From Streptomyces chromofuscus (GTDB lineage Bacteria > Actinomycetota > Actinomycetes > Streptomycetales > Streptomycetaceae), in contig NZ_CP063374.1 in assembly GCF_015160875.1 (NCBI RefSeq), positions 5,149,501-5,213,500 of the forward strand: a stretch of DNA of 64,000 nt, in the 5' to 3' direction. The notes beneath the pieces are model-generated. The model had not been told where the DNA came from, did not search any database, and saw only the letters and a list, made by a program, of their open reading frames with translations. A program made the translations under genes and the position numbers. Of the stretch, positions 13,819 to 21,797 are shown piece after piece; within the stretch, counting starts at the first letter, position 1, and every line of letters starts with the position of its first letter.

Positions 13819-14649
13819 ATGAACAAGGTCTGGCTGATCACGGGGGCGAGCAGCGGTTTCGGGCGGGCGCTCACCGAGGCGGCGCTCGCCGCCGGTGACG
13901 TGGTGGTCGGCGCCGCCCGGCGCACCGACGCGCTGGACGGCCTGGTCGCGGCCCACCCCGACCGGATGGAGGCGTTCCGGCTGGACGTCACCGACGTCCT
14001 CGCCGTCGACGCCGCCGTACGGGACGTCGTCGCCCGGCACGGACGCATCGACGTCCTCGTCAACAATGCCGGCCGCACTCACGTCGGCGCCTTCGAGGAG
14101 ACGGCCGACGACGAACTGCGCGCCCTGTTCGACGTGCACGTCCTGGGTCCCGCGGCGCTGGTGCGCGCCGTGCTGCCGCACATGCGCGAACGGCGGTCGG
14201 GCGCGATCGTGCAGATGAGCAGCGTGGGCGGGCAGATGTCGTTCGCGGGCTTCTCGGCGTACAGCGGGACGAAGTTCGCCCTGGAGGGCATGTCGGAGGC
14301 GCTCGCCGACGAGGTGTCCGACGTGGGCATCAAGGTGCTGATCGTGGAGCCGGGGGCGTTTCGGACCTCGCTGTTCGAGGGCGGCCGAGCCGGGTTCAGC
14401 GCCGACAGCGGGGTGTACGAGAAGGTGAGCCGGACGCGGGCGTACGTCTCCGGCGGTGACGGCACCCAGGCCGGCGACCCGGCGAAGGCGGCGGCGCTCA
14501 TCCGTGCCGCGCTGGACGCCGAACGCACGCCGCTGCGCCTGCCGCTCGGCGACGACTCGGTGACCGCCGTGCTGGACCACCTGGACCAGGTGCGGGCCGA
14601 CGTCACGGCGTGGGAGGAGCGGACCCGGGACACCGCGTTCGACGAGTGA
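13819..14649 (+). CDS. SDR-family oxidoreductase
   Basis: A 276-residue classical short-chain dehydrogenase/reductase. The N-terminal Rossmann motif is TGASSGFG at about residues 8-15, NNAG follows near 82, the catalytic Ser lies in QMSSVGGQ, and the Tyr/Lys pair is YSGTK. The R-rich segment after the second strand (AARRTDAL) suggests NADP(H) preference. The start at 13819 has GGAGG five bases upstream. The substrate is unknown; the closest style is the group of cytoplasmic SDRs annotated as oxidoreductases of broad specificity. A strong terminator follows, so it is monocistronic. Confidence 0.9.
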   Translation: MNKVWLITGASSGFGRALTEAALAAGDVVVGAARRTDALDGLVAAHPDRMEAFRLDVTDVLAVDAAVRDVVARHGRIDVLVNNAGRTHVGAFEETADDELRALFDVHVLGPAALVRAVLPHMRERRSGAIVQMSSVGGQMSFAGFSAYSGTKFALEGMSEALADEVSDVGIKVLIVEPGAFRTSLFEGGRAGFSADSGVYEKVSRTRAYVSGGDGTQAGDPAKAAALIRAALDAERTPLRLPLGDDSVTAVLDHLDQVRADVTAWEERTRDTAFDE

Positions 14650-14659
14650 GCGACCGGCG

Positions 14660-14696
14660 AGGCCCTCCCGGAGCGGATTCGGCTCCGGGAGGGCCT
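14660..14696 (+). terminator. Rho-independent terminator after SDR
   Basis: Perfect 15-bp stem (14660-14674 with 14682-14696), seven-base loop, ten bases after the SDR stop. Confidence 0.85.
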
Positions 14697-14881
14697 TGAC
14701 GCTCCGTCATGTCGGCCGTATGGCGGGCCGGTTACATCCGTGCAGGGCCCTTGTGCAATTCCTGTGGAAGCCTCAATCTTTCGGCTGACGCACAGGTGAG
14801 CCGCAACGGCTTGTCATGTTCCTGCCCATCTGAGGCGTCGCCCCCACGCCAGCGCACCACCGATTGAGGAGGACCCCTCAG

Positions 14882-16465
14882 ATGGCAGTGATGCGTACTC
14901 CCCACCGCACCACCCGGCGAAGACTGCCTGCGATCGGCGCCCTGACCAGCGCGGCGCTCGCCGCGGGCCTCGTCTCCGCCCTGCCCGCCGGGGCGGCCCC
15001 GGCGGCCGAAGGCCGCATCCAGTACGAGGGCGCGGCGAACGCCGTCGCCGACAGCTACATCGTGACCCTCAAGGCGGACCAGGCCCGCTCGGGCACCGCC
15101 GAGGGGCGCGCGCTGGCCAAGAAGTACGGCGCCACCATCGAGCGTACGTACACCAAGGCCCTGAACGGTTACGCGATCGAGGCCGACGCGGACGAGGCGA
15201 AACGTCTCGCCGCCGACCCGGCCGTCGCCTCCGTCGTCCAGAACCGCACCTTCACCATCGCCGCGACCCAGCCCAGCCCGCCCTCCTGGGGCCTGGACCG
15301 CGTCGACCAGCGCAACCTCCCGCTCAACAACTCGTACACCTACCCGGACAGCGCCGGGCAGGGCGTCACGGCGTACGTCATCGACACGGGCGTGCGCATC
15401 ACCCACAGCGACTTCGGCGGCCGCGCCTCCTACGGCTACGACGCCGTCGACAACGACAACACCGCCCAGGACGGCCACGGCCACGGCACCCATGTCGCCG
15501 GCACGGTCGCCGGCGGCGCCTACGGCGTCGCCAAGAAGGCGAACGTCGTCGGCGTCCGAGTGCTCAACAACTCCGGCTCCGGCACGACCGCGCAGGTCGT
15601 CGCCGGCATCGACTGGGTCGCCCGGAACGCGGTCAAGCCGGCCGTCGCCAACATGTCCCTCGGCGGCGGCGCGGACACGGCCATCGACACCGCCGTGCGC
15701 AACGCCATCGGCACCGGCGTCACCTTCGCCGTCGCCGCCGGCAACGAAACCACCAACGCCTCGACCAGGTCGCCCGCGCGCGTGACGGAGGCGATCACCG
15801 TCGGCGCCACCACCAGCACCGACGCCAAGGCGAGCTACTCCAACTACGGCTCGGTCCTCGACCTGTTCGCCCCCGGCTCGTCCATCACGTCCGCCTGGAA
15901 CACGGGCGACTCGGCCACCAACACCATCTCCGGCACGTCGATGGCGACCCCGCACGTCGCCGGAGCGGCGGCGCTCTACCTGGCCGCCAACCCCACGGCC
16001 ACGCCCGCCCAGGTGTCCACCGCGCTGACGTCCGCGGCCACCCCCAACGTCGTCACGAGCCCCGGCTCCGGCTCGCCCAACCTCCTGCTGTACGTCGGCG
16101 GCGGCACCCCCACGCCTCCCGGCCCGCGCTTCGAGAACACCGGGGACTACGCCATCGCCGACAACGCCACGGTCGAGTCCCCGGTGACGGTCACCGGCGT
16201 CTCCGGCAACGCGCCCTCCGCGCTCGCCGTCGAGGTCCACATCGTCCACACCTACATCGGTGACCTCCAGGTGCAGCTGATCGCCCCCGACGGCACGGCG
16301 TACACGCTCAAGGGCTACGGCACCGGCGGCAGTGCGGACAACATCGACACCACGTACACCGTCAACGCCTCCTCCGAGGTCGCAGGCGGCACGTGGAAGC
16401 TGAGGGTCAGCGACAACGCGCGCTACGACACCGGACGCATCGACGCCTGGGCGCTGCAGTTCTGA
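14882..16465 (+). CDS. Secreted subtilisin-like (S8) serine protease with P-domain
   Basis: A 527-residue precursor. Signal peptide to about residue 42 (AGAAPA region), inhibitor I9 propeptide about 57-127, then a proteinase K-like S8 catalytic domain with Asp168 (AYVIDTG), His201 (GHGHGTHVAG), oxyanion Asn288 (AAGNET) and Ser353 (GTSMATPHVAG). The C-terminus (about 420-527) is a P/homoB domain ending in RIDAWALQF. The ATG at 14882 is chosen because AGGAGGA lies eight bases upstream; a TTG just upstream overlaps that site. It is an extracellular protease. Its stop is 7 bases from that of a convergent serpin gene, a possible inhibitor pair. Confidence 0.93.
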   Translation: MAVMRTPHRTTRRRLPAIGALTSAALAAGLVSALPAGAAPAAEGRIQYEGAANAVADSYIVTLKADQARSGTAEGRALAKKYGATIERTYTKALNGYAIEADADEAKRLAADPAVASVVQNRTFTIAATQPSPPSWGLDRVDQRNLPLNNSYTYPDSAGQGVTAYVIDTGVRITHSDFGGRASYGYDAVDNDNTAQDGHGHGTHVAGTVAGGAYGVAKKANVVGVRVLNNSGSGTTAQVVAGIDWVARNAVKPAVANMSLGGGADTAIDTAVRNAIGTGVTFAVAAGNETTNASTRSPARVTEAITVGATTSTDAKASYSNYGSVLDLFAPGSSITSAWNTGDSATNTISGTSMATPHVAGAAALYLAANPTATPAQVSTALTSAATPNVVTSPGSGSPNLLLYVGGGTPTPPGPRFENTGDYAIADNATVESPVTVTGVSGNAPSALAVEVHIVHTYIGDLQVQLIAPDGTAYTLKGYGTGGSADNIDTTYTVNASSEVAGGTWKLRVSDNARYDTGRIDAWALQF

Positions 16466-16472
16466 CCTCGCA

Positions 16473-17702
16473 TCACCACTGATCGCTCGTCTCGTCCTCG
16501 CGGTAGGGCTTCGGGTCCGTGACCCAGCCCGCCGCGAGGACGAGACGCGTACGGCGGTCGAGGGCGAGGAAGCCGAAGGGCCGGTCGAAGGTGGCACGGG
16601 CCAGGGTGGTCACGTAACGGAGCTCGGGTATCCCGCCACCCGCCACCATGGCGACCGCCGTCACCGCTCCGGCCCGGAATCCCAGTGCGCCGAACCGCGC
16701 CAGCGCGGACTGCCGGGCCGAACCGACGGCCAATGGGCTGTCGCTGACACCGGGGAAGTGGCCTCGCGTGGCGTCCCGCGCCGTCGTCAGCCCGAACAGG
16801 CGGTGCGCCTCCAATAGATCGTGCTCGGCCGTCACGTCGTACGCCACCGTCCGCACGGAGAGCGTCGGCGGCTGCGGGGTGACGCACCACGTCTCCTCGA
16901 CGCGCAGGCCCGGCCCCGCGTCCCCGTACGGCAGCCGGGGCCCCGGCACCACGGTGTGCCGTCCCGCGAGGATGTCCACGCCCGCCGTCAGCACCTGACC
17001 CGGTGTCATCCGCTCCTCGCCCAGCAGCAGATGGACGCTGACGCCGTGGCCGCCCAGTACTTTCAGCTCGGTGACGCAACCGTCGGGTGTGTCGGCGACG
17101 CCGACCCGGTCCAGCAGGGCGCTCCGGCGGTTCAGGCCCACGAGGGTCCGACCCCTCCAGGGCCCGTCGGTCGGCCACAGCGGCATCTCCTCGAAGGGCC
17201 GCAGCCAGTCCGTCCGCAGGGCCATCGCACTCGCCAGGACCATCGCGGTGCCGTCCGTGAGCTCGACCGGCATACGCTCGATCAGCCCGCCCGTGCGCTT
17301 GCCCGCCCACGTGTCCAGCACCGCCCGGTCGGCCCCGAGGTCCCCGGTGAGCACCCCGTGCGCCTCCGCGGGCAGCCCCGTCTCCCAGGCCTCCTTCAAC
17401 TCCAGCGTGCGCTTCGTCCACAGGCCCAGGGCCGAGTTCAGGCCCGGCATCGCTTCCATGGCGGTGAGCAACTCCCGTGCGGCCCCGGCGGCGTGGTCCG
17501 CGGGCAGGCCCAGCGCGTCCGCCAGCTCCGCCCGCGCCGCACCCCCGGCCCCGTCCGCGAGGAAGGCGAGCAGGGGCCACACCCCGGCCGCCGAGAAGGC
17601 CGTGCCGTCCGTGACGGTCCCGGCCCAGCGGGCCGTCAGCCCGTTCACCGCCTGCGTCGTGGCCCGCGCAATCCGCATTCCGCCCCCACTCGTTCCCCGC
17701 AT
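16473..17702 (-). CDS. Serpin-family protein
   Basis: A 409-residue serpin, a suicide inhibitor fold of serine or cysteine proteases. The N-terminal helix region (TQAVNGLTARWA, then AFSAAGVWPLLAFLADGAGG) and the C-terminal signature (FDRPFGFLALDRRTRLVLAAGWV split around 370-390) are typical, with the reactive-centre loop just before it (about AVTAVAMVAGGGIPEL). The hinge differs from the strong inhibitory consensus but keeps small residues. No signal peptide, so it is probably cytoplasmic. Translation may start at 17678 (MRIARATTQ), preceded by a purine run, instead of 17702. Convergent with the S8 protease. Confidence 0.85.
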   Translation of the reverse strand: MRGTSGGGMRIARATTQAVNGLTARWAGTVTDGTAFSAAGVWPLLAFLADGAGGAARAELADALGLPADHAAGAARELLTAMEAMPGLNSALGLWTKRTLELKEAWETGLPAEAHGVLTGDLGADRAVLDTWAGKRTGGLIERMPVELTDGTAMVLASAMALRTDWLRPFEEMPLWPTDGPWRGRTLVGLNRRSALLDRVGVADTPDGCVTELKVLGGHGVSVHLLLGEERMTPGQVLTAGVDILAGRHTVVPGPRLPYGDAGPGLRVEETWCVTPQPPTLSVRTVAYDVTAEHDLLEAHRLFGLTTARDATRGHFPGVSDSPLAVGSARQSALARFGALGFRAGAVTAVAMVAGGGIPELRYVTTLARATFDRPFGFLALDRRTRLVLAAGWVTDPKPYREDETSDQW

Positions 17703-17788
17703 ACCATGCGCCAGTCGTACATCTCGTGCGTGAGACGTACGTCAGTTCCCCTGCCTCGTCCGAGGCCCGAACCAGGAGCACCGTACCT

Positions 17789-18988
17789 GTGTCCATACCC
17801 CCGCCCCCCGGGCCCCAGCAACCGCAGGACCCTCATGGCCCCTACGGTCCGTACCAGGCTCCGCAGGCCCAGGGTCCGTACGGCGGCCAGGGTCCGTACG
17901 GCGGCCAGGGTCCGTACGGGGCTCAGCCGCCGAACGGGGCGTGGGGCCCGTACCCGCCGGCTGGGCTGCCGCCGGTCAACGGCGTCGCGATCGCCGCCCT
18001 CGTGCTCGGCATCCTCTGCTTCCTGCCCGCCGTCGGGCTGGTGCTCGGCCTGATCGCGCTGCGGCAGATCAAACGCAAGGGGGAGCGCGGCAAGGGCATG
18101 GCGGTCACCGGGGCCGTGCTGTCGACCGTCGGGCTGGTGCTGCTGTCGCTGTCGCTCTCGACGGGCGCCGTGTCCGCCTTCTGGGAGGGCTTCAAGGAGG
18201 GCGCGCGGGACAGCGCGGTCGTCTCGCCGAACAAGGGGGAGTGCTTCAACCAGCCCAGTGGGTCGTTGGAGGGGGAGACGTACGACGTCGACGTGGTGCC
18301 CTGCTCCGGCAAGCACGACGGCGAGGTGTTCGCCACCGTCACCCTGCCCGGCGGCACGTTCCCCGGCGACGACCACATCACGAAGGTCGCCGACGACAAG
18401 TGCTACGCGCTCGAGAGCGAGTACGCCATGGACAGCTGGGCCCTGCCCGACGACGTCGACGTGTACTACCTGACGCCGACCCGGGACAGTTGGAGCCTCG
18501 GCGACCGGGAGATCACCTGCCTGTTCGGCAACACCGACGAGAAGGGCAGCCTGACCGGTTCGCTGCGCAACGACGAGACCACCCTCGGCGCGGACCAGGT
18601 CGTCCATCTCGACGCGGCCCGCGCCATCGACGCCGTGCTGGCCGAGGAGCCCGAGGCGTTCCCCGAGGAGGACCTGGCGGCGAACCGGGTCTGGGCACGG
18701 GACGTCCACGAGGTGCTCCTCGTGCAGGCCGCGGCGCTGGAGGCCCACACCTGGCCCGCGGACGCCGAACAGCCCATGGCCGCCCTGGTGACGGAGCTGG
18801 AGTCGGCCCGGGACGAGTGGGAGAAGGCGGCGGACGCGGGCGACGCGGACACCTTCTACACGCACTACGACGAGGCCTACGGGTTCTACGACAGCCCCAC
18901 CACCGTCGCGGCGCGCGAGGCCCTGGGACTGGACACCACCCCGCCCGCCGACGAGTCCGCTGAGGCCGCCCCGGACACGGACGTGTGA
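17789..18988 (+). CDS. DUF4190 / septum-formation-like membrane protein
   Basis: A 399-residue membrane protein. The N-terminus is Pro/Gly/Tyr-rich with tandem GPYGGQ repeats, then a DUF4190-type pair of transmembrane helices (GVAIAALVLGILCFLPAVGLVLGLIAL and AVTGAVLSTVGLVLLSLSL region), then an extracytoplasmic domain with conserved cysteines (GECFNQ, VVPCSGKHDGEVFA, KCYALE, ITCLFG) resembling the septum-formation domain. The GTG at 17789 is selected because AGGAG lies 11 bases upstream and the longer frame lacks any site. It is divergent from the serpin. A cell-envelope role is inferred. Confidence 0.8.
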   Translation: MSIPPPPGPQQPQDPHGPYGPYQAPQAQGPYGGQGPYGGQGPYGAQPPNGAWGPYPPAGLPPVNGVAIAALVLGILCFLPAVGLVLGLIALRQIKRKGERGKGMAVTGAVLSTVGLVLLSLSLSTGAVSAFWEGFKEGARDSAVVSPNKGECFNQPSGSLEGETYDVDVVPCSGKHDGEVFATVTLPGGTFPGDDHITKVADDKCYALESEYAMDSWALPDDVDVYYLTPTRDSWSLGDREITCLFGNTDEKGSLTGSLRNDETTLGADQVVHLDAARAIDAVLAEEPEAFPEEDLAANRVWARDVHEVLLVQAAALEAHTWPADAEQPMAALVTELESARDEWEKAADAGDADTFYTHYDEAYGFYDSPTTVAAREALGLDTTPPADESAEAAPDTDV

Positions 18989-19170
18989 GCGCGCCGCCGG
19001 CGATGATCCACTCCTGCTGCGACGGGAGGGATCCGGTCCCCCCGAAGTGATCAGCCCTGGCCGTCCGGGGGAGTGATCAGCCCCATAGCGGGGAGAAAGT
19101 GCCTGCGTGAAGCCTGTGGGGGCCAGAAGTCATCACATCGAGTGATTCTCTGGCCTTCGCTTGCCTGGCA

Positions 19171-19183
19171 CAACCGACGGTTG
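19171..19183. promoter_or_regulatory. Palindrome upstream of GntR gene
   Basis: CAACCGACGGTTG is a perfect 13-bp palindrome 40 bp before the GntR start. It overlaps a TTGCCA (19181-19186) that could be a -35 element with TACAAC at 19202-19207. Position and symmetry suggest an autoregulatory operator. Two copies of AGTGATCAGCCC also lie further upstream (19046 and 19072). Confidence 0.35.
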
Positions 19184-19223
19184 CCACGCTGTTGCTGTCT
19201 GTACAACCTGATGGGAGCGGCCA

Positions 19224-19976
19224 GTGACATTCGGTGAGCAGCCGGCGTACCTGCGCGTCGCGGGTGATCTCCGCCAGAAGATCGTCGACGGTCTGCTTCC
19301 ACCGCACACCCGCCTGCCCTCACAGGCGAGAATCCGCGAGGAGTACGGGGTCTCGGACACGGTCGCGCTGGAGGCGCGCAAGGTGCTCATGGCGGAGGGG
19401 CTGGTCGAGGGCCGCTCCGGCTCCGGGACCTACGTGCGGGAGCGGCCCGCGCCCCGGAGCATCGCCCGCTCCGGATACCGTCCGGCCGGCGGTGCCACGC
19501 CGTTCCGGCAGGAGCAGGCCGACGCCTCGGGGCGCGGCACCTGGGAGTCCAGCAGCGAGCAGACCGAGGCGAGCGGCGCCATCGCCGAGCGGCTCGGCAT
19601 CCGCCTCGGCGACCGGGTGATGTGCACCAAGTACCTCTTCCGGGACAACGGTGAGCCGATGATGCTGTCCACCTCCTGGGAGCCGCTCGCCGTCACGGGG
19701 CGCACGCCGGTGATGCTCCCCGAGGAGGGGCCGCTCGGCGGCATGGGCGTCGTCGAGCGCATGGCCGCCATCGACGTCGTGGTGGACAACGTCACCGAGG
19801 AGGTCGGCGCCCGCCCCGGACTGGCCGAGGAGCTGCTCGCGCTCGGTGGTGTCCCCGGACATGTCGTCCTCGTCGTGCAGCGCACCTTCTACGCCTCCGG
19901 ACGCCCGGTCGAGACGGCCGACGTCGTGATCCCGGCCGACCGCTACCGCGTTGCGTATCACCTCCCCGTGAAGTAG
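19224..19976 (+). CDS. GntR-family (HutC/UTRA) transcriptional regulator
   Basis: A 250-residue regulator. The N-terminal winged helix (AYLRVAGDLRQKIVDGLLPP, LPSQARIREEYGVSDTVALEARKVL) binds DNA and ends SGSGTYV. The C-terminal UTRA ligand domain runs from about 95 to 245. GTG start with GGGAG six bases upstream. It is preceded by a palindrome that may be its own operator and followed by a hairpin terminator, so it is monocistronic. The ligand and regulon are unknown; KorSA-like regulators share this architecture but no plasmid genes are nearby. Confidence 0.9.
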   Translation: MTFGEQPAYLRVAGDLRQKIVDGLLPPHTRLPSQARIREEYGVSDTVALEARKVLMAEGLVEGRSGSGTYVRERPAPRSIARSGYRPAGGATPFRQEQADASGRGTWESSSEQTEASGAIAERLGIRLGDRVMCTKYLFRDNGEPMMLSTSWEPLAVTGRTPVMLPEEGPLGGMGVVERMAAIDVVVDNVTEEVGARPGLAEELLALGGVPGHVVLVVQRTFYASGRPVETADVVIPADRYRVAYHLPVK

Positions 19977-20279
19977 CGCACAACTGTGCGGCAGTTGCTC
20001 CCGGCACGGGCGTGCCGGGGGCTGGGTCACGCGCCGGTGAATTCCGGACGTTCTCGCAGGTGGTCCCCGCCCTACCGGGTGTGCCCCCGACCGAATGCGC
20101 CGAGGTCTGCGGACGGCGCGTCCAGGCTTGTGCGCCCCCCGACGCTGGCTTGTTGCGTACCTCTTTGTGAAAAGGCGTATTCGCTGCGTGAAGGTTAGGC
20201 GTAGGCTCGGGCATATGCGGATTGCGGTTTCCTTAGCGGGCGGGGCGCGCGGGCCGAGGGCGGGAAGCGGAGGGGTGCG
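19977..20279. other. Intergenic stretch with terminator
   Basis: After the terminator at 20000-20019 no gene or strong promoter is evident. The region just before 20280 contains the good ribosome binding site GGAGGGG of the SPOR-like gene. Confidence 0.5.
20000..20019 (+). terminator. Terminator of GntR gene
   Basis: CCCGGCAC (20000-20007) pairs with GTGCCGGG (20012-20019) around GGGC, 24 bases after the stop. Confidence 0.6.
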
Positions 20280-20465
20280 ATGAACGACAGCACGGTGACT
20301 CTTCCGTGGCTGGTCATACGGCAGGACGACAACGGCAATCGCTACCGCGTGGGCCGGTACGCGACCCGGGCCGAGGCCCAGAAGATCGCGGACAGCCTCG
20401 ACAGCCGGGGCCACAAGCAGCTCTATTGGGTCGAGCGCATCGGGCAGAACGGGGACGAGGCCTGA
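20280..20465 (+). CDS. Small SPOR-like protein
   Basis: A 61-residue cytoplasmic protein beginning MNDSTVTLPWLVIRQDDNGN with YRVGRYATRAEAQKIADSL, the pattern of SPOR-type small proteins conserved in Streptomyces. The SPOR fold binds glycan strands when exported, but this copy has no signal peptide. GGAGGGG lies a few bases upstream of the ATG. A MutT-type gene follows 36 bases later and may be co-transcribed. Function unknown. Confidence 0.8.
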   Translation: MNDSTVTLPWLVIRQDDNGNRYRVGRYATRAEAQKIADSLDSRGHKQLYWVERIGQNGDEA

Positions 20466-20501
20466 GCGCCGCCGCCGGAGAGCTCCCGTAGGCTCCGGCG
20501 C

Positions 20502-20915
20502 ATGACGGAACGGATCGTGGTGGTGGGCGCCGCCCTGCTCGACGGCGGCCGGCTGCTCGCCGCGCGCCGCAGCGCGCCCCCCGAGCTGGCCGGCCGCTGG
20601 GAACTTCCCGGCGGCAAGGTCGAACCCGGCGAGACGCCCGAGGCGGCCCTGGTGCGGGAGTTGCGGGAGGAACTCGGCGTCGAGGCGGAGGCCGTGCGGC
20701 GCGTGCCGGGGGAGTGGATGCTCACCCCGCCGTACGTCCTTCAGGTGTGGACCGCGCGGCTGCGGGCCGGCTCGCCCGAGGCGAAGGCCCTTCAGGATCA
20801 CGACGAGTTGCGCTGGCTGACGGCCGGGACGCTGTGGAGCGTCGAGTGGCTGGAGCAGGACGTGGGGGCGGTCCGAGAGGTGGCGCAGGCGCTGAACGCC
20901 GGTGTGGAGCACTGA
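20502..20915 (+). CDS. MutT-type NUDIX hydrolase
   Basis: A 137-residue NUDIX enzyme of the (d)NTP-diphosphatase/8-oxo-dGTPase type that sanitises oxidised nucleotides. The NUDIX box is [18 protein letters not shown] followed by REELG, within WELPGGKVE, the typical MutT context. The length and the N-terminal [18 protein letters not shown] strand also match MutT. It follows the SPOR-like gene in the same direction. Substrate preference is inferred from the family only. Confidence 0.88.
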   Translation: MTERIVVVGAALLDGGRLLAARRSAPPELAGRWELPGGKVEPGETPEAALVRELREELGVEAEAVRRVPGEWMLTPPYVLQVWTARLRAGSPEAKALQDHDELRWLTAGTLWSVEWLEQDVGAVREVAQALNAGVEH

Positions 20916-21137
20916 CGTAGGACCGGCGTGAGCTCTGGGCGCGGGGGAGCGTCACCGGCGTGATCGGCGCGGTCGCCCCCGCTGCCGGCGCACTGTCGGC
21001 GCACCCATTCGACCGGTACGCCGTTCGTGCCACCGTGCGCCCTTCCCGGCGGTACTGCCCCACGTATAGGGGGTATGTGCCCATTAACCCCACGAAACCG
21101 GACATGGGTGGGCTCACTGTCCTGGGAAGTGATCGGC

Positions 21138-21536
21138 GTGATCGACACCGAAGGCGACTGCGCCGAGTGGACCTTTCCCGCCGACCCCACGGCCGTGCGC
21201 GCGGCGCGCTCCGTCGTCCGCGGCCAGCTGAACGGCTGGGCGCTCGAGAGTGTGAGCGACATCACAGCACTGCTGGTCAGTGAGCTGGTGACGAACGCCC
21301 TTCGGCACGCCACGGGCCCCATCGGGGTGCGCCTGGTGCGCCCCGCCGGCCTGTCCGACGTCCTGCTCGTGGAAGTCTCCGACCCGATTCCGGACCCGCC
21401 CCGTGAACGCGCCGCCCGCCCCGAGGACGAGAGCGGACGCGGGCTGCAACTCGTGGCTTCCTCCTCGCGCCGCTGGGGCACCCGGCCCGGGGAGTCGGGC
21501 AAGACGGTCTGGTTCGAGCTCGCCGTCCCGGGCTGA
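21138..21536 (+). CDS. HATPase_c_2 anti-sigma-type regulator
   Basis: A 132-residue single-domain GHKL ATPase of the RsbW/SpoIIAB-like group that is very abundant in Streptomyces. Motifs: LLVSELVTNALRHA (N box) near residues 45-58, DESGRGLQLV (G box) and GKTVWFEL at the end. These proteins usually act as anti-sigma factors or serine kinases paired with SpoIIE-type phosphatases. The start is uncertain: GTG at 21138 has GGGAAG eight bases upstream; ATG at 21075 or GTG at 21027 are alternatives without good sites. The next gene encodes a phosphatase fused to a very similar HATPase domain. Confidence 0.8.
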   Translation: MIDTEGDCAEWTFPADPTAVRAARSVVRGQLNGWALESVSDITALLVSELVTNALRHATGPIGVRLVRPAGLSDVLLVEVSDPIPDPPRERAARPEDESGRGLQLVASSSRRWGTRPGESGKTVWFELAVPG

Positions 21537-21797
21537 GAGCGGGTCGTCGACCCCTTACAGCCGTCGTACTCCTGTCCACGGACGGGATCCGGCCGGAAGA
21601 CGTTGCCCAAAGGGGTGATTCGAGGGCGTGTCCCCTGGTTAGAAGACTGGAAGTGTTGTCGCGGTACGGTCTGAAAACCGCCTGGACCGTGCTGTGATCG
21701 TGAACACCGTGTTGTGCGGCGCCGTAGTGCTGGATACTGCGGGCAGCCGCCTCCGGTGACCGGTGCCGGACGCGGTGAGCTGGAGGGGACGGTTCGC

